Notes: generated by a model not told the origin, from the letters alone. A stretch of 64,000 nt of DNA from CAIKMD01 sp963729935 (GCA_963729935.1 CAVSPW010000002.1:1364001-1428000), one strand, 5' to 3'; numbered from the stretch's first letter, positions 52,448 to 60,958 are shown. Program-made: numbers and translations.

Positions 52448-54871
52448 TTATTGACTGGCCACGCGGCCTTTCCCGCGGCGTTCTGCCGCCTCCTCCGCCT
52501 CGCGCGCGATCGACATCGTACGCAGAAGGCTTGCAGGATTGACACTGATCGAGTCGATCTTAAGCCCGGTGAGGAATTTCGTAATCTCCGGATAGGTCGC
52601 GGGGGCTTCACCGCAAATCCCGACATGGCGGCTATTTCGCTTGGCGCCCAAGACCGCAAGACGGAGCATCTCCAGCATTCCTGGATCACGTTCGTCGAAA
52701 TCGAAGGCGACGATCTCCGAGTCACGGTCGACGCCGAGCGTGAGCTGGGTCAGATCGTTGGAGCCGATGGAAAACCCGTCGAATAGAGCCGCAAAGGCGT
52801 CGATCTGAATGACGTTGTTCGGGATCTCGCACATGACATAGATCTCAAGACCGTTCTCGCCCTGTTTCAACCCGTTCGACGCCATCGCCTCGATCACGCC
52901 GCGGCCTTCCTCGACGCGGCGGCAGAACGGCACCATGATTCGAAGATTGTCGAGCCCCATCTCCTCGCGCACGCGGCGCAGCGCCTCACATTCCAAGGCA
53001 AAGCCCGCGGCGTAAGCCGGATGTGCATAGCGGGCCGCGCCGCGGAAGCCGAGCATCGGATTGTCTTCCTTGGGCTCGAAGCCCTCGCCGCCGATCAGCT
53101 TCGCATATTCATTGGTCTTGAAATCGGAGAGGCGCACGATCACGGGCTTCGGATAAAACGCCGCGGCAATGGTGCCGACACCCTCCGATAATCTCTCGGT
53201 GAAGAAATCAGAGGGCCTCTCATACCCTCCTACCAGTTTCGATATCCTTTTCCGATCTTCGGCCGAGGCAACCTTGTCCGGCTGCGCCAACGCCATCGGA
53301 TGAACGCCGATATGTTCGCTGATGATGAACTCCATCCGCGCCAGTCCCACGCCTTCATTCGGGAGCATCGCTGTTGCGAAAGCGAGATCGGGATTTCCCA
53401 GGTTCACCATGATCGCCGTACGAGGCCGCTTGAGCGTGCCGACCGGGATTCGCGTGGTCTCGAACGGAATTCGTCCCTCATACACGCGACCGACCTCGCC
53501 TTCGGCGCAGGAGACGGTCACTGTGCCCCCCGCCTTGAGCGCTTCCGTCGCGCCCTCGGCGCCGACAACCGCAGGCACGCCGAGCTCGCGGGCGACGATG
53601 GCGGCGTGACAGGTGCGGCCGCCGCGGTTGGTGACGATCCCGGCGGCGGTCTTCATCACCGGCTCCCAGTCCGGGCTCGTTGTTGCGGAGACCAGGATCT
53701 CTCCGGGCCGGAACGCGGCGAGGCCGTTGACGTCGGCGACCACCCGCACGGCACCCGCGGCGATCTTCTCGCCCACCGCGCGACCGGTGGCGAGCACCGG
53801 ACCGGTCCCCTTGAGAGCGTAAGTTTCGAACCCCTCGGCGGATCGTTGCGAGGCGACGGTCTCCGGCCGGGCTTGTACGATATAGAGACGGCCGTCTTCG
53901 CCGTCCTTCGCCCATTCGATATCCATTGGCATCGGCCGGCCGGCCTTGGCGGAATAATGATCCTCGATCTTGATGGCGAAGTCAGCGAGGCTCAGCACTT
54001 CGGCGTCGGCAAGACAAAACCGCTCGCGATCGGCATCCGACGTCGCGACGGTCCGTGTCGTCGCCCCAGTGTGTCCTTGGGCATAGACCATCCGCACCTG
54101 CTTTTTGCCGAGCGAGCGGCGAAGAATGGCGCGGTAGCCTTTCTTGAATGTCGGCTTATGGACATAGAACTCGTCCGGATCGGTCCGGCCCTGAACGATG
54201 TCCTCACCGAGGCCATAAGCCGCGGTGATGAAGACGACGTCGCGGAAGCCCGATTCGGTGTCGAGCGTGAAGATTACACCGCTTGCGGCGAGATCAGAGC
54301 GGACCATCTTCATGACCCCGACCGAGAGCGCGACCTTGAAATGGTCGAACTCGTTATCCAGACGGTAGACGATGGCGCGATCGGTGAAGATCGAGGCGAA
54401 GCAACGCCGGCACGCCTCGAACACGTCGCTCTCGCCTTGAATGTTGACGAAGCTTTCATGCTGCCCCGCAAAACTGGCAGTCGGAAGATCTTCCGCGGTC
54501 GCGGAGCTGCGGACGGCGACGGCGACGTCACGACCGTACTGCTCCTCCAGCTTGCGATAGGACACAACGATCTCTTGACGGAGATCGTCGCCGCCGGTCG
54601 CGGCATAGACGATCTGGCGCGCCTCGGCTGCGCGCTTCGCAAGAGCCTCGACATCCGTCTTGTCGAGGTCGTCAAGAAGCCGATGGAGCTTGCCTACCGC
54701 ATCAGCCTTGGCCAAGGCATCACGATAGGCCTGCGCGGTGAGAGCAAAACCGTTCGGCACTCTGACGCCTTCCGAGGCGAGGGCGGAATAAAGCTCCCCC
54801 AGGGAGGCGTTCTTTCCACCGACCAATGGAACGTCTTCGAGACGGATATCTTGAAACCATCGGACATCCAT
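52448..54871 (-). CDS. ppsA: Phosphoenolpyruvate synthase
   Basis: An 807-residue enzyme converting pyruvate, ATP and water to PEP, AMP and phosphate. The N-terminal ATP-grasp domain has LVGGKNASLGEL and VAVRSSATAEDLPTASFAG. The swivelling phosphohistidine domain has TNRGGRTCHAAIVARELG with the catalytic His. The C-terminal PEP/pyruvate barrel has GLARMEFIISEHIGVHP, DNPMLGFRGAARY, VMCEIPNN and GSNDLTQLTLGVDRDS. It provides gluconeogenic carbon for the glycogen genes that follow in the same direction. An FNR-type box lies about 66 bases upstream, and AGAGG precedes the ATG. Confidence 0.95.
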   Translation of the reverse strand: MDVRWFQDIRLEDVPLVGGKNASLGELYSALASEGVRVPNGFALTAQAYRDALAKADAVGKLHRLLDDLDKTDVEALAKRAAEARQIVYAATGGDDLRQEIVVSYRKLEEQYGRDVAVAVRSSATAEDLPTASFAGQHESFVNIQGESDVFEACRRCFASIFTDRAIVYRLDNEFDHFKVALSVGVMKMVRSDLAASGVIFTLDTESGFRDVVFITAAYGLGEDIVQGRTDPDEFYVHKPTFKKGYRAILRRSLGKKQVRMVYAQGHTGATTRTVATSDADRERFCLADAEVLSLADFAIKIEDHYSAKAGRPMPMDIEWAKDGEDGRLYIVQARPETVASQRSAEGFETYALKGTGPVLATGRAVGEKIAAGAVRVVADVNGLAAFRPGEILVSATTSPDWEPVMKTAAGIVTNRGGRTCHAAIVARELGVPAVVGAEGATEALKAGGTVTVSCAEGEVGRVYEGRIPFETTRIPVGTLKRPRTAIMVNLGNPDLAFATAMLPNEGVGLARMEFIISEHIGVHPMALAQPDKVASAEDRKRISKLVGGYERPSDFFTERLSEGVGTIAAAFYPKPVIVRLSDFKTNEYAKLIGGEGFEPKEDNPMLGFRGAARYAHPAYAAGFALECEALRRVREEMGLDNLRIMVPFCRRVEEGRGVIEAMASNGLKQGENGLEIYVMCEIPNNVIQIDAFAALFDGFSIGSNDLTQLTLGVDRDSEIVAFDFDERDPGMLEMLRLAVLGAKRNSRHVGICGEAPATYPEITKFLTGLKIDSISVNPASLLRTMSIAREAEEAAERRGKGRVASQ

Positions 54872-54930
54872 GGGCAGCGACCTCTGTTCAATATATAGGT
54901 TTTATTTGATCCGCATGGCGCACGATGACA

Positions 54931-54944
54931 TTGACATGGATCAA
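54931..54944 (-). promoter_or_regulatory. FNR/FixK-type box upstream of ppsA
   Basis: TTGAC-ATGG-ATCAA matches 9 of 10 half-site bases. At class II spacing the transcript would start near 54896. The -10 region then falls in the A/T-rich run at 54901-54908, about 25 bases before the ATG at 54871. Confidence 0.58.
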
Positions 54945-54997
54945 GAACCCCACGGGCAGGCGGAGTGGCGAGAGCAATCAACCGAAGCTCGGCGTTT

Positions 54998-55160
54998 GAC
55001 GCCGATCAGGGTTTCCTATCTGCCTTAGCCTCGATGCCGTGCTCTTGGCAAATCTGATCGAAGCGGTGAACCCGATAGCGGCCGCCCAGCCGTTGCGGTT
55101 ACGAGGCAAGTCCGCGAATTGGATACCATTGTCGGTGAGGATCTTATGCAGCCGAGACAA
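54998..55160 (-). pseudogene. IS481-family transposase, catalytic-domain remnant (frameshifted)
   Basis: On the minus strand from about 55154 the frame reads RLHKILTDNGIQFADLPRN. This is the second DDE block of IS481 integrases (LTDNGIQF carries the second catalytic Asp). After RNGWAAAIGF the match passes to another frame as HRFDQICQEHGIEAK, so a frameshift is present. The third catalytic block (HPWTNGQVERMN in the family) and the rest of the C-terminus are missing. Together with the N-terminal fragment at 41.5 kb it brackets the second glycogen gene set, in opposite orientation. Confidence 0.75.
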
Positions 55161-55259
55161 TCGTCAAGCGGCAAGGCCACTTGAAATAGTCAAGAGATGC
55201 GCCAGATCCTCCCTTCGATCCCGCGCCTATCGTCTCAAATATTCTGCCGACAGATACAT

Positions 55260-56309
55260 TTAGCAGATGCGTGGCAGTTGCTCGCCCGAGAGCATATCGA
55301 TGACGCGGGTTCCGCCGATCGCGCTCTTGCAGGTGACTCGCCCCGCCGGGCTGGCCGCAACCGTGCCAATAACGCTCGCACCCGCCGATACCGCATGGCA
55401 GCGAAGCACCTCGATCGCACGCGCCGCATCACCTGCTGGCACGAAGGCGACGAAACGTCCCTCATTGGCGATGTGAAAGGGGTCGAGGCCGAGCACTTCG
55501 CAGGCCGAAGCCACATCTTCGCGGATCGGCACGCCCTGTTCGTCGATTCCGATCGCTAGCCCGGCAGTCTCAGCGATCTCGACAAGCCCACCAGCAAGCC
55601 CGCCGCGCGTCAGGTCGCGCAGGCAATGGACCGCAATCCCCGCCTCGAAGAGCGCGAGGACCGGCTCCGCCAGCGACGCGCAATCGCTGATTATCGCCGA
55701 TTCGAAGCCAAGCCCTTCGCGCGCCGCCAAAACGGCGATGCCGTGCCGGCCGACATCCCCGGAGAGGATCACGGTGTCGCCGGGCATCACGCTTTGCGGC
55801 TCGATCGGAGATCGCGCGACGATCGTGCCGATGCCGCTTGTATTGATGAACATTCCGTCCGCCTTGCCGCGATCGACGACTTTAAGATCGCCGGTCACCA
55901 TGCGTATGCCGACCGCCGACGCGGACTCGCGCATCGAAGCGACGATACTCATCAGGAGCGCAATGCTCAGCCCTTCCTCGAGGATGAAGCCAGCGCTCAT
56001 GAAACTCGGCCGCGCGCCGCACATGGCAAGATCATTGACCGTGCCGTTGACGGCGAGCGAGCCAATGTCGCCGCCAGGAAAGACCAACGGCTTGACCACA
56101 TAGGAATCGGTGGTGAAGGCGAGCGGGCCCGCCAGTTGCAGTCGCGCTCCGTCATGCCGGCGGGAGAGCAGCGGATCATCAAAGGCCGGCCGAAACACGG
56201 CATCGAGCAGGCGCTCGGTCATGCGCCCACCGCCGCCATGTGCGAGCTGAACGACGTCTCCTGTAGGTGCAGGCACCGGGCATGACAACGCGAATTCGTC
56301 GTCGGCCAT
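55260..56309 (-). CDS. hypE: Hydrogenase maturation protein HypE
   Basis: A 349-residue HypE that dehydrates the carbamoyl group on its C-terminal Cys to form the cyanide ligand of the NiFe site. It has HGGGGRMTERLL, the ATP-binding FTTDSYVVKPLVFPGGDIGSL (read in two blocks), CLRDLTRGGLAGGLVEIA and the essential C-terminal PRIC tail with the terminal Cys. It is the last gene of the hydrogenase operon; the hypD stop is 6 bases upstream. Confidence 0.95.
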   Translation of the reverse strand: MADDEFALSCPVPAPTGDVVQLAHGGGGRMTERLLDAVFRPAFDDPLLSRRHDGARLQLAGPLAFTTDSYVVKPLVFPGGDIGSLAVNGTVNDLAMCGARPSFMSAGFILEEGLSIALLMSIVASMRESASAVGIRMVTGDLKVVDRGKADGMFINTSGIGTIVARSPIEPQSVMPGDTVILSGDVGRHGIAVLAAREGLGFESAIISDCASLAEPVLALFEAGIAVHCLRDLTRGGLAGGLVEIAETAGLAIGIDEQGVPIREDVASACEVLGLDPFHIANEGRFVAFVPAGDAARAIEVLRCHAVSAGASVIGTVAASPAGRVTCKSAIGGTRVIDMLSGEQLPRIC

Positions 56310-56315
56310 CGAAAC

Positions 56316-57416
56316 CTACTCCGCCGCCGCTGGCGCTCGGCGATAGCGGTAATAGGCAGCGCAGGCGCCTTCCGAAGAGACCATCGTGACGCCGAGCGGA
56401 TGCTCGGGCGTGCAGCGCGTACCGAAGGCCGGACAGTCCGAAGGCTTCTTTTCGCCGCAGAGGACGAGGCCCGCGATGCATTCGCTGACCGCCTCCTCGC
56501 CTGCGCCGACTGCGCCGAAGCGCTCTTCGGCATCGTATCCTCGATAGGCGTCGGCCAGCGCCAGGCCGCTACTCTCGATCACGCCGATGCCGCGCCAGCG
56601 CCGCCGGACAACCCGAAAGACTTCGCGCATGATCTCCTGGGCCGGCAGATTGCCGGCCCGGTTGACCGACCGGCTGTACTGGTTCTCGATCTCGGCGCGG
56701 CCGGCCTCGAGCTGGCGGACGCACCGATACAAACCTTCAAGGATGTCGAGGGGCTCGAAACCGGTGACGACGATCGGCACGCGGTAGCGCGCGGCGATCG
56801 GCTCATATTCCTCGAAGCCCATGATCGCGCACACATGGCCCGCGGCGAGAAAACCGTGGACCCGGTTGACCGGCGCGGAGAGGATCGTCCGCATCGCGGG
56901 CGGCACCAGGACGTGCGAGGCGAGCAGCGAGAAATTCCGGAGCCCCTCGCGCTTTGCCCGATAGGCGGCCATCGCGTTTGCCGGTGCCGTCGTCTCGAAG
57001 CCGACGGCGAAGAAGACCACCTCGCGGTCTGGAGCGCGGCGCGCGATCTGGAGCGCGTCGAGCGGCGAATACACAATGCGGATGTCGGCGCCCCGCGATT
57101 TCGCGGCCAGGAGATCGCCGCCGCTTCCCGGCACGCGCAGCATGTCGCCGAAAGAGCAAAGAATCGTCCCCGGCCGGTTGGCGATCTCGATCGCCTTGTC
57201 GACATAATCGACCGGGGTCACGCAAACCGGGCAGCCGGGCCCGTGGATTAGCGTGATCTCGGGCGGCAGAAGCTGGTCTATGCCGTAGCGGAGAATCGCG
57301 TGCGTCTGGCCGCCGCAGACTTCCATGATATTCCATGGCCGGGTTGCCACGCGGGCGATTGCCTCGGCGAAACGCCGCGCCCCCGCGGGGTCGCGATATT
57401 CGTCGCGGAACTTCAT
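56316..57416 (-). CDS. hypD: Hydrogenase maturation protein HypD
   Basis: A 366-residue iron-sulfur scaffold on which Fe(CN)2CO is assembled together with HypC. Seen: the N-terminal MEVCGGQTHAILRYGI, HGPGCPVCVTP, FFAVGFETTAPANAMA, HGFLAAGHVCAIMGF and the C-terminal [4Fe-4S] cysteines in the GLVLCGEKKPSDCPAFG and TRCTPEHPLGVTMVSSEGAC regions. Its ATG overlaps the hypC stop (ATGA), as is common for these two partners. Confidence 0.96.
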   Translation of the reverse strand: MKFRDEYRDPAGARRFAEAIARVATRPWNIMEVCGGQTHAILRYGIDQLLPPEITLIHGPGCPVCVTPVDYVDKAIEIANRPGTILCSFGDMLRVPGSGGDLLAAKSRGADIRIVYSPLDALQIARRAPDREVVFFAVGFETTAPANAMAAYRAKREGLRNFSLLASHVLVPPAMRTILSAPVNRVHGFLAAGHVCAIMGFEEYEPIAARYRVPIVVTGFEPLDILEGLYRCVRQLEAGRAEIENQYSRSVNRAGNLPAQEIMREVFRVVRRRWRGIGVIESSGLALADAYRGYDAEERFGAVGAGEEAVSECIAGLVLCGEKKPSDCPAFGTRCTPEHPLGVTMVSSEGACAAYYRYRRAPAAAE

Positions 57417-57679
57417 GACGGTTGCCTAACATTCGTCGCGAGATCCGCCTCGATCTCGCCGATCGCGGCGAGGTGTTCGAAGACGCGATTGGCCTCGGCC
57501 TCGTCGATCAATGTAATGGCGAAGCCGACATGAACGAGGACATAGTCGCCGAGCCTCGCCTCCGGCGTGAAAGCGAGGTTGATCTCCTTGACGATGCCGC
57601 CGAAATCGACCCGCGCCGTCCGCGTCAGCGGGTCGTCGCCGGCAATGGTGAGAACCTTGCCCGGAATGGCTAGGCACAT
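57413..57679 (-). CDS. hypC: Hydrogenase maturation chaperone HypC
   Basis: An 88-residue chaperone beginning MCLAIPGKVL, where Cys2 holds the Fe(CN)2CO unit during transfer to the large subunit. The OB-like core (ARVDFGGIVKEINLAF, LGDYVLVHVGFAI) is complete. I start at ATG 57679, not at the further upstream in-frame start at 57715, because the mature N-terminus must expose Cys2. It overlaps the 3' end of hypF by 10 bases and couples to hypD. Confidence 0.96.
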   Translation of the reverse strand: MCLAIPGKVLTIAGDDPLTRTARVDFGGIVKEINLAFTPEARLGDYVLVHVGFAITLIDEAEANRVFEHLAAIGEIEADLATNVRQPS

Positions 57680-60204
57680 GATGCCTCTCCTTTCTCGATC
57701 ATCCGCGCCGCCCAAACCGCCTGGCCGAGGGCGAGCCCGCCATCATTCGGCGGCACCCGCTCGTGCCAATAGGGCGTCATACCCCCGGCGCAGAGAGTCT
57801 CGATCGTGGTTTCGGTCAGGCGCGCATTCTGAAAGCAGCCTCCCGTCAATACGACCTTCGGCTCGCCGATGCGCGCTGCCACGTCTCCGATCACGGCGGC
57901 GAGGCCGGCATGGAATCTCGCAGAGATGATGGCCGTCGTGACGCCGCGATGGATATCGACAAGGAGGGCGCGAAGCGCGGGCTCCCAGTCAATGACCAGC
58001 GACCCATCAAGCTTCCCGACGTCCCGGAGCGCGAAACCATAGGCCCGGCCCTTGGGCGTCGCATTCGTACCTGAGAGTCGAGCGTCGTGGCTTCCATCTC
58101 CGGAAGGAAGGCGCGGCGCGATCGCCGCGCCATTCACTGTCACCTCCGTGAAAGTCGGGGGCCAGGGACCCCGAGTTTGATTGGGTGGCTGTGTTTCTGG
58201 ATTCCGGCCTTCGGCGGAATGACGCGGATAGAGCCCTGCGCTCGTCTCGGAAGCGGCACGATCCGCACCCTCGATCGCCCACTCCAGTTCCGCCGCAGCC
58301 TGGCCCTCATAGCTCGCCCGTTGCCGCAGCCCCGTCAGCGCCGAGACGGCATCAAACAAGCGCCCGGCGCTCGTCGTGACCGGCGCATTCAGCCCGCGAT
58401 CGATCATGGCGGCAAGGATGTTGCGCTCGGCGGAAGAGAAAGCTGCGACCGGCGGGAGGTCCGTCATGGTCAGGACGTCCCGCCCGAAAACCTCGTAAAG
58501 CAGACCGAAGGCCGCCCGCCGCGGCTCCCGGGACGCCGCCTCGCCGCCTGGCAACCGGAACGGCCTGAGATGGGCGACGCGACGCCAGCCGGAATCCGTG
58601 ACAAGCACGAACTCTCCGCCCCACACCGTCCCGTCGGTCCCATAGCCGGTCCCGTCGAACGCGATGCCGAGTACCGGCGGCGCAAGGCCGTGCTCGGCCA
58701 TGCAGGCCATGACATGAGCGAGATGGTGCTGGACCGCGACCGAGGGCAGACCCACGGTTTCGGCTAAGCGGCTTGAATAATAGTCCGGGTGGAGATCGCG
58801 GGCGACGAGGCGCGGCCGCGTCCGGTAGAGGTCCGCGATGTCGTTCGCGGCGCGCGCATAAGCTTCTCGCGCCTCGGCGGTTTCGAGGTCGCCAAGATGC
58901 TGGCTGAGCACGATTCCCGAACCGGTGGAGAGCGCGATCGTCGTTTTGAGATGGCCGCCGAGCGCGAGAATTCCCGGCGGTATGTCACCGCCGACAACCG
59001 GCAGAGGCGCGTAACCGCGCGCCCGGCGCAGAATTTGCGGCCGGCCCGCGACGATACGCGCGATCGAATCGTCGAGCGGGCGGAGGATCGGCCGATCGTG
59101 AACGAGAAAGCAGTCGGCGACCCCGGCCAAGCGGGTCAGCGCCTCCTTCTCGTCGGTGACGATGGGCTCGTCGGAGAGATTGCCGCTCGTCGCCACGATC
59201 GGACAACCGAGTTCGGAGAGGAGGAGGTGATGGAGTGGCGTATAGGGCAGCATCGCGCCGATGAAAGGATTGCGCGGCGCAACGCCTGCCGCCAGATCGT
59301 TGCTCAGCCGCCTCAGCAAGACGATCGGCCGTTCCGGGCCCGTAAGAAGTGCCGCCTCGGCATGGCTGACAGCGCAGGCCTCCCTGACCTCGGCCAGGGA
59401 TGGGAACATCACCGCGAATGGCTTCTCCTCGCGATGCTTGCGCGCCCTGAGGCGTCGGACTGCCGCCTCGTTCTGCGCGTCGACCATGAGGTGGAAACCA
59501 CCGAGCCCCTTCACCGCAACAATCTCGCCGCGACGCAGCGCATGCGCAGCCTCAAGCAACGCGGCATCGCGTTCCGCCAGCAGGCCGCCCTCGTGATTCC
59601 ATAATGCGAGCCGGGGTCCGCAAGCCGGACAGGCGTTCGGCTCGGCATGGAAGCGCCGGTTGCCGGGGTCGCCATATTCTGCCTCGCATGAAGCGCACAT
59701 CGGGAACGCTCGCATGGTTGTCCGCGTCCGGTCGTAGGGCAGGTCAGCGATGATCGAAAAACGCGGCCCGCAATTCGTGCAATTGCTGAAGGGATACCGG
59801 TAGCGGCGGTTGCCGGGGTCGAAAATCTCGGCACGACAATCTTCGCAGGTCGCAAGGTCGGGAAGGATCGTCGCGTTCGACGGTCCGGCGATCACGCTCT
59901 GCCGAATCTCGAAGATCGCGTCACCAAGGGGCGACATTGCTTCCCCGGCGAGATCGGTGATCCGCGCGTTGGGCGGCGGCTCTCGCTCGATCTTCACCAC
60001 GAGCGAACCGATGGCCTCCGGCAGGCCTTCCACCTCGATCGAGACGCCCTCGGGCGTATTGACCACGAAACCGGCGAGGCCGAGCGCCTGCGCCTGGCGA
60101 TAGATGAAGGGCCGGAAGCCGACGCCCTGCACCGCGCCGCGTAAGGAGAACCGCCTGCGCTCGCGGGACGCTCGTGCCTTTGGTGACAGAGGGGCGATAT
60201 CCAT
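57670..60204 (-). CDS. hypF: Carbamoyltransferase HypF, with in-frame repeat insertion
   Basis: An 844-residue HypF, longer than the usual 750-780. Domain order: acylphosphatase (RGAVQGVGFRPFIYRQA), two zinc-finger pairs (CEDCRAEI...CTNCGPRF and CASCEAEY...CPACGPRL), YrdC-like (GLGGFHLMVDA, KPFAVMF, PIVATSGNLSDEPI) and a Kae1-like carbamoyltransferase domain (HHLAHVMACM, FDGTGYGTDGTVWGGEF, VLTGGCFQNARLTE). About 60 low-complexity residues (GLYPRHSAEGRNPETQ to TNATPKG) interrupt the last domain and correspond to a palindromic repeat in the DNA. HypF makes the carbamoyl group passed to HypE. Its start overlaps the hypA stop by one base. Confidence 0.93.
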   Translation of the reverse strand: MDIAPLSPKARASRERRRFSLRGAVQGVGFRPFIYRQAQALGLAGFVVNTPEGVSIEVEGLPEAIGSLVVKIEREPPPNARITDLAGEAMSPLGDAIFEIRQSVIAGPSNATILPDLATCEDCRAEIFDPGNRRYRYPFSNCTNCGPRFSIIADLPYDRTRTTMRAFPMCASCEAEYGDPGNRRFHAEPNACPACGPRLALWNHEGGLLAERDAALLEAAHALRRGEIVAVKGLGGFHLMVDAQNEAAVRRLRARKHREEKPFAVMFPSLAEVREACAVSHAEAALLTGPERPIVLLRRLSNDLAAGVAPRNPFIGAMLPYTPLHHLLLSELGCPIVATSGNLSDEPIVTDEKEALTRLAGVADCFLVHDRPILRPLDDSIARIVAGRPQILRRARGYAPLPVVGGDIPPGILALGGHLKTTIALSTGSGIVLSQHLGDLETAEAREAYARAANDIADLYRTRPRLVARDLHPDYYSSRLAETVGLPSVAVQHHLAHVMACMAEHGLAPPVLGIAFDGTGYGTDGTVWGGEFVLVTDSGWRRVAHLRPFRLPGGEAASREPRRAAFGLLYEVFGRDVLTMTDLPPVAAFSSAERNILAAMIDRGLNAPVTTSAGRLFDAVSALTGLRQRASYEGQAAAELEWAIEGADRAASETSAGLYPRHSAEGRNPETQPPNQTRGPWPPTFTEVTVNGAAIAPRLPSGDGSHDARLSGTNATPKGRAYGFALRDVGKLDGSLVIDWEPALRALLVDIHRGVTTAIISARFHAGLAAVIGDVAARIGEPKVVLTGGCFQNARLTETTIETLCAGGMTPYWHERVPPNDGGLALGQAVWAARMIEKGEASCA
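58045..58236 (+). repeat. REP-like palindromic repeat element inserted in frame in hypF
   Basis: The core ATTCCGGCCTTCGGCGGAAT (58201-58220), preceded by TTTCTGG and followed by GACGC, is the type of dispersed palindrome found in many alphaproteobacteria; its outer six bases pair. It is joined to a stretch resembling the longer repeat unit (GGGTGGCTGTG and GTCGGGGGCCAGGGACC). In the hypF frame the whole block stays open and adds about 60 residues. The boundaries are inferred from where HypF-like sequence stops and resumes. Confidence 0.65.
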
Positions 60205-60473
60205 CAGCGTTCGCTCTCGACTTCGATCCCTTTCAGGAGGACGTCGGCGGCAGCAGAATCGTGAATGTCGTCGGAGGTGGTGATGTCGAGCCGCGCGCCG
60301 TCGGCCAGGGACCCCGCCGAGGCCCGGTTGAAATGCTCGCGGAAATGATCCGGCGACATATGGCTGAGCGCGCCGAGCCAGACCGAGATTGCGACGACGC
60401 GCTCGGCCTTTTCCGCCTCCGCCACGCGCGCAATGCGCCGCATTAGATCATTGATCAGCCCGTGCTCGTGCAT
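60204..60473 (-). CDS. hypA: HypA-like nickel chaperone lacking the zinc cysteines
   Basis: An 89-residue HypA-family protein starting MHEHGLINDLMRRI, so the Ni-binding N-terminus with His2 is intact. It continues ISVWLGALSHMSPDHFREHF. Classical HypA (about 113 residues) then has a zinc domain with two CXXC pairs. Here that part is SDDIHDSAAADVLLKGIEVE, with no cysteine anywhere in the protein. I recall similar short variants near bacterial group 3 hydrogenases. No hypB is in the window. The start follows the protease stop by 2 bases. Confidence 0.82.
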   Translation of the reverse strand: MHEHGLINDLMRRIARVAEAEKAERVVAISVWLGALSHMSPDHFREHFNRASAGSLADGARLDITTSDDIHDSAAADVLLKGIEVESER

Positions 60474-60475
60474 CG

Positions 60476-60955
60476 TCAGCCCGCTCCCTCGGAGACCATG
60501 TCGAGGATATCCGCGACCACCGCTTCGACGGCAGCTTCTACATCCGGCGAAAGCCGATCGCCGCGCGTGAAGGACCGTCCCTCGATCGCATAGACGACGC
60601 AGCGCACTGGCAATTGGTCGAGCGCGCGGGCAAGCTCGATCGCCTCGGCGAGGCCGAAGCCATGTGTCGACATGCCAAACCGCGCTGCCGGCAGGGGCGT
60701 TTGATGCGCGTCGAAGCGCCGGACCGTTCCCGGTGCGGCGCCCGACATCGCCGCGTCGATGAGAATGATCTCGTCCGCTTCCGAGAAACGGGCGAGAAGC
60801 GTGGTCGCTTCGCCGTCGCTTTCGATCGCCCGCATATCCTTTGGCCCGCGCGCCTTCAGCCTCGCCACGGCGGCGCGGCCAGCGGCGTCGTCGCCGCAAT
60901 CTGGATTGCCGATGCCGATGATCAGCATGCCGCTGCGCCTATCCGTCATCGCCAT
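60476..60955 (-). CDS. Hydrogenase large-subunit maturation endopeptidase
   Basis: A 159-residue HycI/HybD/HoxW-type protease. It has the nickel-recognition N-terminus LIIGIGNPDCGDDAAG (Asp in the GDD loop), the second acidic site in EIILIDAAMSG and STHGFGLAEAIELA with the His. It should remove the short C-terminal tail of the large subunit encoded immediately upstream (3-base gap) after Ni insertion. No symbol is given because the name differs among hydrogenase groups. Confidence 0.92.
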   Translation of the reverse strand: MAMTDRRSGMLIIGIGNPDCGDDAAGRAAVARLKARGPKDMRAIESDGEATTLLARFSEADEIILIDAAMSGAAPGTVRRFDAHQTPLPAARFGMSTHGFGLAEAIELARALDQLPVRCVVYAIEGRSFTRGDRLSPDVEAAVEAVVADILDMVSEGAG

Positions 60956-60958
60956 TTC

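Larger units (their letters stand above)
54872..55259. other. Intergenic region between ppsA and hypE
   Basis: About 390 bases. The left part is the ppsA promoter, with the FNR-type box at 54931-54944 and an A/T-rich stretch (54888-54910). The middle holds an IS481 transposase fragment (54998-55160). The last 100 bases, downstream of hypE, carry no recognisable feature; a 13-base TTGA-N5-TCAA at 55181 has the wrong spacing for an FNR site. Confidence 0.6.

Noticed and set aside
55181..55193. TTGA-N5-TCAA near hypE resembling an FNR box
   Set aside because: The spacing is 13 bases, not 14, and it lies downstream of the hydrogenase operon, so it is not a credible FNR/FixK site.
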